Assembly (NCBI GenBank): GCA_902363125.1
Contig: CABIZD010000002.1
Location: 124,001 to 188,000, forward strand
DNA: 64,000 nucleotides
Direction of reading: 5' to 3'
DNA from: Coriobacteriaceae bacterium
GTDB lineage: Bacteria > Actinomycetota > Coriobacteriia > Coriobacteriales > Coriobacteriaceae
Shown: piece by piece, positions 50,684-61,461 of the stretch
Numbering within the stretch: the first letter of the stretch is position 1
How the letters are laid out: every line of letters starts with the position of its first letter
The notes under the pieces: generated by a model
Database searches by the model: none
Told to the model about the DNA's origin: nothing
What the model saw: the letters and a program-made list of their open reading frames with translations, nothing else
Program-made: the position numbers and the translations under genes

Positions 50684-52861
50684 ATGAACTTCCGCTCTTC
50701 TCTCGCCTGCACCTCGAGCGATATCGCCCGCTGGGGGCTGCGCTCCGTCCTTAAGCGCCAGGGCGGCGTACTCCCCGGCCGAATCGCCATGAAGATTGAC
50801 CCCGAGCTGCTGAGCGACCTCGCGGGCCTTGTCGACCGCAGCGTGGTAATCACCGGCACCAACGGCAAGACCACCACCTCCAACCTCATCGCCGACGCCG
50901 TTGCCGCCAGCGGCGCCACCGTGGTATGCAACCGCGCCGGCAACAACATGGAGCCGGGCGTGGTGGGCGCGTTGCTCGAGGCGCGCGGCAACCTTAAGCG
51001 AACCGCCAGCAGCAAGCGTGTAGGCGTCTTTGAGTGCGACGAGCTCTACACGGTGCGCGTCCTGCCCAAGCTCAAGCCGACATACTTTGTGTTGCTCAAC
51101 CTGTTCCGCGACCAGCTGGACCGCTACGGCGAGATCGACCACACCCAGGACGTCATCGCCCACGCGCTGGAGCTTTCGCCGGCAACGACACTCATCTATA
51201 ACGCCGATGATCCGCTGTGCGCCTCGATCGCCGCACGCGTCCCCAACACGAGCATCGCCTTTGGCATCGACGGTGCCACGGGCACCGAGTCCGATCGCAT
51301 TAGCGACTCGCGTTTTTGCTCGCAGTGCAACGCGCCGTTGGAGTACGACTATGTGCAGTACGGCCAGCTCGGAGCCTATCATTGTCCTTCGTGCGGCTGG
51401 AGTCGTCCCGCGCTGCTCCGTCGCGTGACAGGCGTTGAGCTCACCTGCAACGGCTACGGCTTTGACCTGACCTTTGGACCCGAGGCCAAAGCGCCCGCCA
51501 CGCACATCGCCACGCGCTACAACGGCCTGTACATGGTCTACAACGTTGCCGCCGCCTTCTTTGCGGCGCGCGAGTTGGGCGTGGACGCGGCGCATCTGCA
51601 GCCAACGCTCGATGCCTACGTCCCCGCCGGCGGACGCATGGGCCGCTGGGAGATCGCCGGCCGTACCGTCGAGGCAAACCTGGCCAAAAATCCCGTGGGC
51701 TTCGATCGCCAGATCCAGTCCATTAAAACGGCAGGCGGCAGGCTCTGTGCCTTCTTCCTGAACGACAACGACGCCGACGGCCACGATGTCTCGTGGATCT
51801 ACGACGTCGACTTCGAGCGCATCGCCGATACCCCAGGGCTTATCGCCTTTGTCGGAGGTACGCGCGCGCACGATATGCAGGTACGCCTGAAGTACGCCGG
51901 CATCGACGCCGCCATTATCTCGAATATCGAGCAGGCGATCGGCGCCGTGACAGACGAGAAGGCTGGCGATACTTTCTACGCCGTCGCCAACTACACGGCC
52001 TTCCCGCCGCTGGTCAAGGAACTCGACGAGCTTAAGGGCACCGATGCGAGCTCGGTTGCCTCCCACGCCGTAACGCGCGCCGATGGCGGCGCTGTCCCCA
52101 CCGACATTGTGCCGGTCGAGCTTTCGCGCCCGCTGCGCATCGTCTACCTGTATCCCGATGCCCTCAACCTCTATGGCGACGGTGGCAACGTCATCGCCCT
52201 CGAACGCCGCTGCGCCTGGCGTGGCATTCCCGTGCGCGTGGACGAGGTCCGCATGGGCGAGACGCTCGATCTCACCGACGCCGATATCGTCATGATGGGC
52301 GGTGGCTCCGACCGCGACCAGCTGGCGGTTGCACACGAGCTGCTCGCTCAAAAAGACAAGGTCGCGGCCTATGTTGAGGATGGCGGCTCGCTGCTCGCTA
52401 TCTGCGGCAGCTATCAGCTGCTCGGCCGTTCGTACTATATGGGCGAGAATCGCATCGAGGGCCTGGGCGTCGTTGCCGCCGAAACCGTGCGAGGCTCCAA
52501 TCGCCTGATCGGCAACGTCGCCGTCAAAACCGACCTGGCACCCGAGCCCTTTGTGGGATTCGAGAACCACGGCGGCCGCACCCTGCTCGATGCTGAGGCC
52601 ACGTCGCTCGGAACGTCCGTCGTCGCGGGCACCGGCAACAACGGCGACGATGGCTTTGAGGGTCTCATCTACAAGGGCGTCATCGGCACGTACCTGCACG
52701 GACCAGCGCTACCCAAGAACCCCGAGCTCGCCGACTGGCTCATCGCCCACGCCCTTGAGCGCCGTGGCGACGCACAGGCCGCCGCCCTGCTGCCGCTCAA
52801 ACCCCTCGACGACACCTACGAGCACGCCGCCCACGACGCCGCCATGAAGCTCCTCCCCTAG
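50684..52861 (+). CDS. Fused lipid II isoglutaminyl synthase MurT-GatD
   Basis: The 725-residue protein joins two enzymes that are usually separate. Residues 1-470 are MurT: VITGTNGKTTTSNL (ATP loop), CDELYTVRVLPKLKPTYFVLLNLFRDQLDRYGE, a zinc ribbon (CSQC...CPSC, about 206-229) and NPVGFDRQ. Residues 490-725 are GatD, a class I glutamine amidotransferase: LAICGSYQLLG with the nucleophile Cys and YLHGPALPKNPELADWLI with the His. Together they amidate the alpha-carboxyl of D-Glu in lipid II. There is no stop or frameshift in the join, so a single polypeptide is made. Confidence 0.93.
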   Translation: MNFRSSLACTSSDIARWGLRSVLKRQGGVLPGRIAMKIDPELLSDLAGLVDRSVVITGTNGKTTTSNLIADAVAASGATVVCNRAGNNMEPGVVGALLEARGNLKRTASSKRVGVFECDELYTVRVLPKLKPTYFVLLNLFRDQLDRYGEIDHTQDVIAHALELSPATTLIYNADDPLCASIAARVPNTSIAFGIDGATGTESDRISDSRFCSQCNAPLEYDYVQYGQLGAYHCPSCGWSRPALLRRVTGVELTCNGYGFDLTFGPEAKAPATHIATRYNGLYMVYNVAAAFFAARELGVDAAHLQPTLDAYVPAGGRMGRWEIAGRTVEANLAKNPVGFDRQIQSIKTAGGRLCAFFLNDNDADGHDVSWIYDVDFERIADTPGLIAFVGGTRAHDMQVRLKYAGIDAAIISNIEQAIGAVTDEKAGDTFYAVANYTAFPPLVKELDELKGTDASSVASHAVTRADGGAVPTDIVPVELSRPLRIVYLYPDALNLYGDGGNVIALERRCAWRGIPVRVDEVRMGETLDLTDADIVMMGGGSDRDQLAVAHELLAQKDKVAAYVEDGGSLLAICGSYQLLGRSYYMGENRIEGLGVVAAETVRGSNRLIGNVAVKTDLAPEPFVGFENHGGRTLLDAEATSLGTSVVAGTGNNGDDGFEGLIYKGVIGTYLHGPALPKNPELADWLIAHALERRGDAQAAALLPLKPLDDTYEHAAHDAAMKLLP

Positions 52862-52867
52862 CACCCC

Positions 52868-52902
52868 ACCACCACAAAGGGGACAGGCACCTTTGTGGTG
52901 GT
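52868..52902. repeat. REP-like palindromic element
   Basis: ACCACCACAAAGG and CCTTTGTGGTGGT are perfect 13-bp arms around GGACAGGCA; the word GGGGACAGGCACC is the typical REP core seen with RAYT transposases. It lies 6 bp after the murT-gatD stop and could also act as a weak terminator. Confidence 0.65.
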
Positions 52903-52923
52903 TTCAACCCGCCACGGTAGTTT

Positions 52924-53060
52924 GTCTCGATCTGTAACATCTAGGCCGTTGAAAGACGTCTTACTGTTACAGATTGAGATGTTCGTCCCGACGCCCGCCG
53001 TCTGTCTCGATCTGTAACAGATAGAGCCGATTTGCCCGCCCAGATGTTACAGATTGAGAT
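52924..53060. repeat. Two tandem inverted-repeat units, 80-bp period
   Basis: Each unit consists of GTCTCGATCTGTAACA, a 25-bp middle, and TGTTACAGATTGAGAT. Unit 1 spans 52924-52980 and unit 2 spans 53004-53060, so the offset is exactly 80 bp. Arms are identical between the units but the middles differ, which indicates conservation of the arms rather than a recent duplication. Each unit can form a stem-loop. It may be a MITE-like repeat or a set of protein binding sites. Confidence 0.65.
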
Positions 53061-53159
53061 ATTTGAAAATCGGGATAGAAGCCCGCTCCTGTGTGGTGGT
53101 TTTCCAGTTTGCCAACGATATACGCGCCGGCAAAAAAGTCTGCTATACTCTTTCCCGCT

Positions 53160-53236
53160 GTCCCCATCGTCTAGCGGCCAAGGACGCCACCCTTTCAAGG
53201 TGGATATCGCGGGTTCGAATCCCGCTGGGGGCACCA
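53160..53236 (+). tRNA. tRNA-Glu (UUC)
   Basis: The acceptor stem GTCCCCA pairs with TGGGGGC, the anticodon stem CCACC / GGTGG frames loop CTTTCAA with anticodon TTC at 53194-53196, the T-arm is CGCGGGTTCGAATCCCGC-like, and CCA is encoded (53234-53236). A -10 box TATACT lies at 53144-53149, directly upstream. Confidence 0.95.
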
Positions 53237-53247
53237 TTTAAACTGAA

Positions 53248-53281
53248 AAGCCCGTTGCCCTCGCGGTGGCGGGCTTTTTTT
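53248..53281 (+). terminator. Terminator of the tRNA-Glu transcript
   Basis: The stem AAGCCCG...CGGGCTT with an extended GC-rich inner stem is followed by a run of T. Confidence 0.85.
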
Positions 53282-53411
53282 GCTACCCATGTGCCGGGAT
53301 TCGAACCCGACAGGGTGCGGAGCTGAGAAAACACGCAAGCGTTTTCCAACGCAGCACGCAAGGAGCGGAGCGACGCAGCGAAAGCGGGCGGCGCCAGCCG
53401 CCCGCGGACAT

Positions 53412-53525
53412 CCCGCTGGGGGCACCACAGAATTTGAGAAGCCCATTACCAATTCGGTAGCGGGCTTTTTGCTGCCATGCGCCGGGATTCGAGCCCAACA
53501 GGGTGCGGAGCCGAGGAGACGCATT
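53412..53525 (+). repeat. Second copy of the tRNA-Glu 3' end and its terminator
   Basis: The sequence CCCGCTGGGGGCACCA, the 3' end of tRNA-Glu, recurs at 53412-53427, 191 bp after the original. It is followed by a related terminator (53439-53470, AAGCCC...GGGCTTTTT) and then by a related block with GCCGGGATTCGA and AGGGTGCGGAGC. The second copy has no 5' half of a tRNA. This looks like a duplicated attachment site or a recombination scar at the tRNA gene. Confidence 0.75.
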
Positions 53526-53673
53526 TGCGCTTCGAACCCAACAAGTGATTGAGTTAGTCCCTAGCAATACGATATCTGAAGCGTCCGTATCGAAAAACAT
53601 TGCCCGGAGACAGCTCTGTCTCCATTAGCCGTGATGTTGGCAAGCTTTCTTATCAATCGCACGTCTTGAACAA
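53526..53673. other. Short intergenic stretch without recognised content
   Basis: No gene or clear hairpin is seen. It separates the tRNA scar from the leftward serine hydrolase gene. Confidence 0.4.
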
Positions 53674-55110
53674 TTATCCCAACTTCAAAATCGCTGTGAG
53701 TTCCGAGGGTGCCGGGAAACAGCACATTCCCTCAACTCGCACCCTACACACAGCATAAATACCTCCGATCTGCACATCGATAAAACAGCACCGCGTGTAG
53801 TCCAGTTCCCTGGTCTCGATTTGTAAATGTGTTGGCGAAGTCCAGGCATACGCTGCAAACAACTTGCGAACATCCCATGCGGGGGCATCGTCCCTCTCAG
53901 CTTCATGAGTCACGAAGGGAAAGAGGTCTCCGACTCCGGCCCCATCGCCCGATTTGCAAACCCAAGACTCGTAGCCGGCCCTCACGCCGTACTCACGACC
54001 ATCGCGCAACAGAGACAAATCCAGCTCATTCTCATGGAATCGAATATCGATCTCTTCAAAATCCCCGAAAATGCAACGATGAATGCCCTCGAGGCGTAAT
54101 GAACTCAAACGTCCGCCAGAAGCCAACCCAAGTGGCACGGGAATGCTATCGAAGTCACGTTCGGAAGCCACTGTCTCCCGAACACCAGACTCTTTGAACA
54201 GTACCTCATACAGTGGATCAAGCAGCGCCTTACTTCCTGTCGTGGAACTCGAGCAGGCGATGACAAGGCCATCTGTGGGCCGTATGTAGCACAGCTGCCC
54301 AAAAAGGCCAGAGCATCTGAACCCGCCACGCCGGCACATCCAGAACTGGTATCCATAGCCATTGCTGTCTTCAGTCGCCTCAGACGGATAAAAGGGGCTC
54401 GTTTCCATCTGAATCTTCGTCGCCTCGGCAACCCATTCCGCGGGAATGATCTGTTCCCCACGCCACTTGCCGCCATCCAGCAAACATTGACCAAACTTAG
54501 CCAAATCCGGTGTCGAAAGGTGAAGACCAAAACCTCCAGTCGTATGACCGGCTTGATCCTCTTCCCACCACCAACTTCTAATACCTAACGGCGTAAACAA
54601 ACGTTCGGCGAGATAATCGGATTCTTTCGTTCCACTTACGCGTTGCACGAGCATGCTCAATAAATGTGAACACAGCGAATCGTAGTGAAAGACCTCACCC
54701 GGCTTCCAGTCAAACTCACGATGAAGAACCTCATGTGCCCAGTCGTCTCCCACGCCAATATACGAAAGGTCACTCTCCTGCCCCATCGTCATAATCAGCA
54801 AATTGCGAACCGTCACATTGCGAAAGCGCTCATCCGCGATCTCGCCTTCATATTCCGGGAAGTATGAAATCCAGCGATCGGCCAGTGATAGCCGTCCTTC
54901 ATTCACCAACATCCCGACAGCGACCGAGGTAAAGGACTTAGTCACAGAATAGAGCGGATGAACGTGTTCGAGGGCGAACGGCGCAGCCGCATGCTCAAAG
55001 ACGACTTCACCATCCTGTCGGACCACGACCGAGCGAACTTCCACGCCCGCGGACCTCCACGCCGCAAGGCACGCCTCACCCATCCTATTGTCAAAGATAA
55101 TATTAGACAC
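53674..55110 (-). CDS. Serine hydrolase of the class C beta-lactamase/esterase family
   Basis: The 478-residue protein has the active-site SxxK motif in HPLYSVTKSFTSVAVGML, the Tyr motif in FHYDSLCSHLLSML, and the GFGLHLSTPDLAKFGQCLLDGG block of beta-lactamase/EstB-like hydrolases. An extra C-terminal domain of about 150 residues follows. No signal peptide is obvious, so a cytoplasmic esterase is more likely than a drug-resistance enzyme. GTG 55110 is chosen by alignment of the family start; upstream starts in the same frame add an unlikely Arg-rich leader. Confidence 0.78.
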   Translation of the reverse strand: MSNIIFDNRMGEACLAAWRSAGVEVRSVVVRQDGEVVFEHAAAPFALEHVHPLYSVTKSFTSVAVGMLVNEGRLSLADRWISYFPEYEGEIADERFRNVTVRNLLIMTMGQESDLSYIGVGDDWAHEVLHREFDWKPGEVFHYDSLCSHLLSMLVQRVSGTKESDYLAERLFTPLGIRSWWWEEDQAGHTTGGFGLHLSTPDLAKFGQCLLDGGKWRGEQIIPAEWVAEATKIQMETSPFYPSEATEDSNGYGYQFWMCRRGGFRCSGLFGQLCYIRPTDGLVIACSSSTTGSKALLDPLYEVLFKESGVRETVASERDFDSIPVPLGLASGGRLSSLRLEGIHRCIFGDFEEIDIRFHENELDLSLLRDGREYGVRAGYESWVCKSGDGAGVGDLFPFVTHEAERDDAPAWDVRKLFAAYAWTSPTHLQIETRELDYTRCCFIDVQIGGIYAVCRVRVEGMCCFPAPSELTAILKLG

Positions 55111-55146
55111 TCTCAACCACTGCCTCTCAAACGAAACCAGCACAAG

Positions 55147-55185
55147 ACAAGGTCGCCCTCGGCGCTTATCCAAGGACGACCTTGT
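55147..55185 (-). terminator. Possible terminator after the PTS gene
   Basis: ACAAGGTCG and CGACCTTGT form a 9-bp stem with a 21-nt loop 52 bp beyond the PTS stop. Read leftward it is followed only by CTTGTG, so it is weak or a processing hairpin. Confidence 0.35.
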
Positions 55186-55236
55186 TAGATTGCTGGCGCG
55201 CGGGGAAATACTTGTTCCGCGGCTCCACTTCTTTGG

Positions 55237-56706
55237 CTACTTTGCAGCCTCTACCGCCGGCACGTCCTCCTTGTACGTCGCATACGTAAGCAGGAACGAA
55301 ATCACGCTGGAAACCACGATGGCTATGATTACGTAAATCAGGTAGTTCGCGCCCATTGCACCGGACGGGTCAATGAAGCCCGGGAAGGCGCAGAAGCCGC
55401 CGCCGGTGAAGGCGAACATCTTGGTGCCAAGAGCGCCGATGATTAGGCCGCCGGGCACAGAGGCGATGCAGCTCATGATAAAAGGCTTCTTGCGCGGAAG
55501 GGTCACACCGTAGATGCAGGGCTCAGTGATGCCGAAGAAAAAGCCCGAGATGAACGCCGGCCATGCAAGCTGCTTGAGCTTTACGTCCTTAGTCTTCAGA
55601 AGAATGGCAAGGACGGCAAGGGACTGAGCGTACGAGCAAACCATGTACGGCGCCATGACAATATCCCAGCCCTGGGAGGCAATGTTCACCAGCATGAGAG
55701 CAATGACACTCCAGTGGAAGCCGAAGATGACCATAGGCTGCCAAATGGCAGTAAGCACGATGCCGCCGAGCGCGCCGCCGATGACAGGCAAGCTGTAGAG
55801 GGAGTTAAACAGCAGGCTCATGAGGTTCGTGATCAGGGTGGCAATCGGGCCAATAATCAAATAGGTAGCGGGGACCATCACAACGAGTACGCATGTAGGC
55901 ACAAAGAAGAACTTTACATACTCAGAGAAATGCTTGCGGCACCACTTCTCCAGCTTTGCCGCGAACCAAACAGAGATGATAATCGGAATGACGGAGCTCG
56001 TATAACCCGAAGATGGCATGATGACGGGTATGCCGAGGAAAGTCGTGTAGTAGTTCATGGCAAAGGGAGTGCCGGCAAGCACCGTTCCCAAAACATCGCC
56101 CGATGTGATGTTGACCATCGCCGGATACGTAAGTGCGATACCGAGCGTCATGCCAACGAACTCACTACAGCCAAACTTCTTTGCCGCAGTATAGCCAAGG
56201 ATGATCGGCAGGAAGTAGAAGAAGCCGTCACCAGCCGCATATAGAATCTGGTACAAGCCGTCTGTTGCCGTAATCCATCCGAGGGCGACGAGAATACTCA
56301 AAACACCCTTGATCATGCCCGCGGCACACAGCACCGCAAGAATCGGCTGGATTACGCCTGAAATAGTATCGATAAGGGCACTAACAACGTTTCCTTTCTT
56401 GACGGGCTCACCATCAAGATTAACCTCGCCCAGCCCCTCGACACCAGAAGCGGCAACCGCGGCATCGTAAACATCCTCAATCACATTGATGCCGACAACA
56501 ACCTGATACTGGCCATTCGCGTTGATTACTTGAATGACGCCTTCATGAGACTCAATTGCCTTAGTATCGGCCTTCGCATCGTCTCGCAGCTTGAAACGTA
56601 GACGCGTCATGCAGTGCGAGATGCTCAGGATGTTTTCCTTACCGCCGACGAGGCCAACTACGTCCTCGCCGAGCTTGCGATTTGCAAGCTCTTTGCTTTC
56701 GCTCAT
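55237..56706 (-). CDS. PTS transporter subunit IIBC, alpha-glucoside (maltose) type
   Basis: The 489-residue protein has an N-terminal IIB domain with the phosphorylated Cys32 in ILSISHCMTRLRFKL, followed by a IIC domain with about ten transmembrane helices and the GITEPCIYGVTLPRKKPF motif. There is no IIA domain, so phosphate must come from a separate IIA protein. Sequence alone resembles beta-glucoside and sucrose/maltose PTS transporters; the downstream-acting GH4 enzyme with a CDMP motif favours an alpha-glucoside. ATG 56706 has a GGGAGG site. Confidence 0.88.
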   Translation of the reverse strand: MSESKELANRKLGEDVVGLVGGKENILSISHCMTRLRFKLRDDAKADTKAIESHEGVIQVINANGQYQVVVGINVIEDVYDAAVAASGVEGLGEVNLDGEPVKKGNVVSALIDTISGVIQPILAVLCAAGMIKGVLSILVALGWITATDGLYQILYAAGDGFFYFLPIILGYTAAKKFGCSEFVGMTLGIALTYPAMVNITSGDVLGTVLAGTPFAMNYYTTFLGIPVIMPSSGYTSSVIPIIISVWFAAKLEKWCRKHFSEYVKFFFVPTCVLVVMVPATYLIIGPIATLITNLMSLLFNSLYSLPVIGGALGGIVLTAIWQPMVIFGFHWSVIALMLVNIASQGWDIVMAPYMVCSYAQSLAVLAILLKTKDVKLKQLAWPAFISGFFFGITEPCIYGVTLPRKKPFIMSCIASVPGGLIIGALGTKMFAFTGGGFCAFPGFIDPSGAMGANYLIYVIIAIVVSSVISFLLTYATYKEDVPAVEAAK

Positions 56707-56774
56707 GGTTTTCCTCCCATGCGACCTGTCCAAGGTCGGCCGCCCGCCATCATTCGCTAAATTGATTTCCGATA

Positions 56775-58178
<1,404 letters not shown>

Positions 58179-58313
58179 AGTTAAGCATGCGGATGAACGG
58201 TTGATTTATGGCGGTAAGCGGTAACTTTAAGCGTCTTCACTTCCTATAATTGGTAGAAACAGACTATCGCGCCGATTTGACGCATTCCGTACCACCTCTA
58301 TAAGGAGAGCATT

Positions 58314-59054
58314 TTGGCAAGGATCCTGTACAGTGAGATTTACCGCAGCCTTCGAGAGCGGATTATCGAAGGCAAGCATCCCGTGGGATCGCTCCTTCCT
58401 TCTGAACAAAATCTGTCCAAAGAGTTCTCCTGTTCTCGAATGACGGTGCGCAAGGCCATCTCACTTCTCGCAAATGAAGGTCTAGTTCAGTCCATTAAAG
58501 GCAAGGGAGTCCTCGTAATCGAGACGTCACTTGCAGGCACCAGCAAAGAGGGCGCATTCACCGTAAATGACCTTTCTTCGTTCAGCGAATCGGCACACGC
58601 GATCGGAGCAATTCCAACGTCAAAAATCGTCTATTTCGAACACGTAAGCACCAATAAGTATCTAGCTCATTTGACAGGATTTCCCGAAGGAGAAGACCTT
58701 ACGCATTTGAAGCTCGTCCGTATGCTCGACGACAAACCGGTCGCAGTCGACCGCCACTACTTCCTAACTTCTTCCGTCCCCGGTTTAAACGAGCAGAATG
58801 CTACCCTGTCGCTCTTCCATTACATCGAGGATGAGCTAGGGCTCACCATTGCCGTGAGCAAACGAACGATAACCCTCGACCAGCCCGACGCCGAGGACTG
58901 TCAGCTGCTTGGCGTCGATTCTTCTTCGTACCTGGCAGTCGTAACCAGCCAGACATTCGACTCAACCGGAACTCAATTTGAGTACGTCGAGGCACGTTAT
59001 ATTCCAAGCATTTTTCATTTTCACGACACGGCAACACGCACGCCCCTACCCTAG
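58314..59054 (+). CDS. GntR/HutC-family regulator of the alpha-glucoside operon
   Basis: The 246-residue protein has an N-terminal GntR winged helix (IYRSLRERIIEGKHPVGSLLPS, then SEQNLSKEFSCSRMTVRKAISLL) and a C-terminal UTRA ligand-binding domain. It is the TreR/MalR-like type that senses a sugar phosphate. The start is TTG at 58314 with a TAAGGAGAGC site; no ATG or GTG is nearby, so the alternative start probably limits its level. It should repress the divergent GH4-PTS genes through the TGTCTAGACA sites. Confidence 0.9.
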   Translation: MARILYSEIYRSLRERIIEGKHPVGSLLPSEQNLSKEFSCSRMTVRKAISLLANEGLVQSIKGKGVLVIETSLAGTSKEGAFTVNDLSSFSESAHAIGAIPTSKIVYFEHVSTNKYLAHLTGFPEGEDLTHLKLVRMLDDKPVAVDRHYFLTSSVPGLNEQNATLSLFHYIEDELGLTIAVSKRTITLDQPDAEDCQLLGVDSSSYLAVVTSQTFDSTGTQFEYVEARYIPSIFHFHDTATRTPLP

Positions 59055-59100
59055 CAAACGGCACGGAGCAGACTCTTCCCCAATTAATTTGTTCAACAAG

Positions 59101-59135
59101 AAGGCCGGGGCCCGCGCGATGCGGACCCCGGCCTT
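59101..59135. terminator. Terminator shared by the convergent gntR and glnN genes
   Basis: AAGGCCGGGG and CCCCGGCCTT are perfect 10-bp arms with an inner CCGC/GCGG pair. It lies between the convergent genes. The T-tract is poor on both sides (TTGTTG leftward), but position and stability support termination. Confidence 0.6.
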
Positions 59136-59162
59136 CAACCGTGACGGTATGCTGTCCCAGTC

Positions 59163-61250
59163 CTACACGTAGAACAGGATGTCGTCGTAGGTCGGGACCG
59201 GCCAGTAGTCGGCTGCCACGATCTCTTCCATGGCGTCCACGGCGGCGCGCAGCGTATCCATAGCGGGAACGACCTCGTGCGCGTACACGTTAGCCTGCTC
59301 CTGGCCATCGAGAGCCTCGGCCTTCTGATGCACGGCGTCGAGCGCCTTGATGGAGTCGTTGATGGCGGTGATGCCGTTGCAGAGCTTGTTGAGCGTGTTC
59401 TGCTCGCACTGCATGGCGGCCTCAGCACCGGCGGCACGAATAGTCTCAAGGCCCTTAGCGACCTTGGTGGCATAGGCGGTGATGACCGGACGATAGGTAC
59501 GACGCGCCTCACGAACCATCGTGGTGGCCTCGATGTTCATGAGCTTGTTGTACTTCTCGAGCTTGCAGTCGTAACGGCACTGGGCCTCGGCCTTGGTCAG
59601 GACGCCCGTCTCCTCAAAGAGCGCGATAGCCTTATCGGAAACAAAGGCGGGCAGGGCGTCGGCCGTGGTCTTGTTGTTGGCAAGGCCGCGCTTCTCGGCC
59701 TCAACGGGCCACTCATCGGAGTAGCCGTCACCGGAGAAGAGGATGCGCTGGTGGTCGGTCAGGACCTTCTTGCAGTACTCGAGCGCGGCGTCCTGGAAAT
59801 CATCCTCGGGCGTACCCTCAAGGGCATCGGCGAAGGACTTGAGCGACTTGGCCACGGCGGCATCGAGCACCAGGTTGGAATCGGAGACGTTCTGCTCGGA
59901 GCCGCAGGCACGGAACTCAAACTTGTTGCCGGTGAAGGCGAACGGGGAGGTGCGGTTGCGGTCGGTGTTGTCCTGCATCAGCTTGGGCAGGGTATCGGCG
60001 CCCAGGTCGAGCACGCCGCGCGTGGCATGGACGGAAGCCTTGCCATCGATGATCTTCTCGACGACCTCGGTAAGCTGGTCGCCCAGGAAGATGGACATAA
60101 TCGCCGGAGGAGCCTCGTTGGCGCCCAGACGATGATCGTTGCCGGCCGAGGCAACGGAGGCACGCAGGAGCTCCTGATAGTTATCGACGGCCTCGATCAC
60201 CGCGGTGAGGAAGACGATGAACTGCAGGTTGTCGAGCGGAGTGTCGCCCGGGTCAAGCAGGTTCTCGGACTCGGTGCCAAGCGACCAGTTGTTATGCTTG
60301 CCCGAACCGTTGATGCCCTCGAAGGGCTTCTCGTGCAGCAGGCAGACCAAGTCGTGACGGGAGGCGATGAGCTTCATCTTCTCCATCATGACCAAATTCT
60401 GGTCGATGGCCTCGTTGACCTCGCCATAGACAGGGGCGAGCTCATGCTGGCAGGGAGCGACCTCGTTGTGCTTGGTCTTGGCAGGAATGCCAAGCGCCCA
60501 CAGTTCATCGTCCAGGTCCTTCATATAGGACGAGACGGTGGGACGGATAGCGCCAAAGTAGTGCTCCTCGAGCTCCTGGCCCTTGCAGGGAGCAGCACCA
60601 AAGAGGGTGCGCCCGGTGATGACCAGGTCCCTGCGCTTGCGGTAAGCGTCCTTCTTGATCAGGAAGTACTCCTGCTCATCGCCCACGGAAGGAACGACCT
60701 TCTTGGGGGTCTTACCAAACAGCGCCAAAACGCGCTTGGACTCACGCGAGAGTGCGGTCATGGAGCGCAGCAGCGGGGTCTTCTTGTCCAGGGCCTCGCC
60801 CGTGTAGGAGCAAAAAGCCGTGGGGATGCACAGGACATCGTCCTTGATAAAAGCGGGGCTGGTGGGATCCCAAGCGGTGTAGCCACGGGCCTCGAAGGTG
60901 GCACGCAGACCGCCGTTGGGGAAGCTGGAGGCATCGGGCTCGCCCTGGATGAGGTTCTTGCCCGTAAACTTGGTAATGGCGGTGCCGTCGTGGTTGGGCT
61001 CGAGGAAGCTGTCGTGCTTCTCGGAAGTAATGCCCGAAAGCGGCTGGAACCAGTGCGCGTAGTGCGTCGCGCCCTTGGAGATGGCCCAGACCTTCATGGC
61101 GTGGGCAACGGCGTTGGCCACATCCAGGTCGAGCGGCTCACCCTCCTCGAGGGTTGCAGCAAGGCGCTTCCAAATGTCCTTGGGGAGGTAGTCCTTCATG
61201 ACTTCCTCAGAGAACACCATGGTCCCGAAGCGGTCAGTAAGTTCGGCCAT
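59163..61250 (-). CDS. glnN: Glutamine synthetase type III
   Basis: The 695-residue enzyme has the GSIII-specific features: length near 700 residues, the N-terminal [20 protein letters not shown] block, [16 protein letters not shown], the [20 protein letters not shown] catalytic block, and [13 protein letters not shown]. It makes glutamine from glutamate and ammonia with ATP. The ATG at 61250 follows AAGGGAG; an earlier in-frame start lacks a binding site. A palindrome, GCAACAT-N7-ATGTTGC, lies about 85 bp upstream. Confidence 0.95.
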   Translation of the reverse strand: MAELTDRFGTMVFSEEVMKDYLPKDIWKRLAATLEEGEPLDLDVANAVAHAMKVWAISKGATHYAHWFQPLSGITSEKHDSFLEPNHDGTAITKFTGKNLIQGEPDASSFPNGGLRATFEARGYTAWDPTSPAFIKDDVLCIPTAFCSYTGEALDKKTPLLRSMTALSRESKRVLALFGKTPKKVVPSVGDEQEYFLIKKDAYRKRRDLVITGRTLFGAAPCKGQELEEHYFGAIRPTVSSYMKDLDDELWALGIPAKTKHNEVAPCQHELAPVYGEVNEAIDQNLVMMEKMKLIASRHDLVCLLHEKPFEGINGSGKHNNWSLGTESENLLDPGDTPLDNLQFIVFLTAVIEAVDNYQELLRASVASAGNDHRLGANEAPPAIMSIFLGDQLTEVVEKIIDGKASVHATRGVLDLGADTLPKLMQDNTDRNRTSPFAFTGNKFEFRACGSEQNVSDSNLVLDAAVAKSLKSFADALEGTPEDDFQDAALEYCKKVLTDHQRILFSGDGYSDEWPVEAEKRGLANNKTTADALPAFVSDKAIALFEETGVLTKAEAQCRYDCKLEKYNKLMNIEATTMVREARRTYRPVITAYATKVAKGLETIRAAGAEAAMQCEQNTLNKLCNGITAINDSIKALDAVHQKAEALDGQEQANVYAHEVVPAMDTLRAAVDAMEEIVAADYWPVPTYDDILFYV

Positions 61251-61335
61251 ACGGAACTCCCTTCGTATCGGCACCGCGTGAGAAGCGGTGTTGATTACTA
61301 ACGAACGAGTCATAGATTAGGCTCGTCGTGTTTCC

Positions 61336-61356
61336 GCAACATTACCGTTATGTTGC
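61336..61356. promoter_or_regulatory. Candidate operator upstream of glnN
   Basis: GCAACAT and ATGTTGC are perfect 7-bp arms with a 7-bp spacer, 86 bp before the glnN start. It has the general look of a nitrogen-regulator dyad (for example GlnR: TGTTA-N7-TAACA), but the match is not exact. Confidence 0.4.
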
Positions 61357-61461
61357 TGTCACGAAACCAATCAATGAGGTTACCGCATCGCGGCGGCGTT
61401 GCCGCCCTCAACAGCCAATCAACTGTATAAATTGCAGACCTCTCCCCATGGTTTAAGGGTA

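Noticed and set aside
49592..52699. Very long open frame antisense to the TPR-like gene and murT-gatD
   Set aside because: The sense genes have clear families, binding sites and coupling. The antisense frame arises from GC-rich third-position bias and has no recognisable product.
36685..52979. Functional link suggested by the shared word TTACAGATTGAGA
   Set aside because: A single 13-base match between the ICE promoter and a chromosomal repeat is not enough to claim a common regulator; kept only as a remark.
52924..53060. CRISPR array
   Set aside because: There are only two units, the repeats are inverted pairs rather than direct repeats, and no cas gene is present anywhere in the window.
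53674..55110. Antibiotic-resistance beta-lactamase
   Set aside because: The fold is the class C/esterase type, but no export signal is visible and many such proteins are esterases; calling resistance is not supported.
59277..61301. Long open frame antisense to glnN
   Set aside because: It is a shadow of glutamine synthetase III; no start signal or family pattern.
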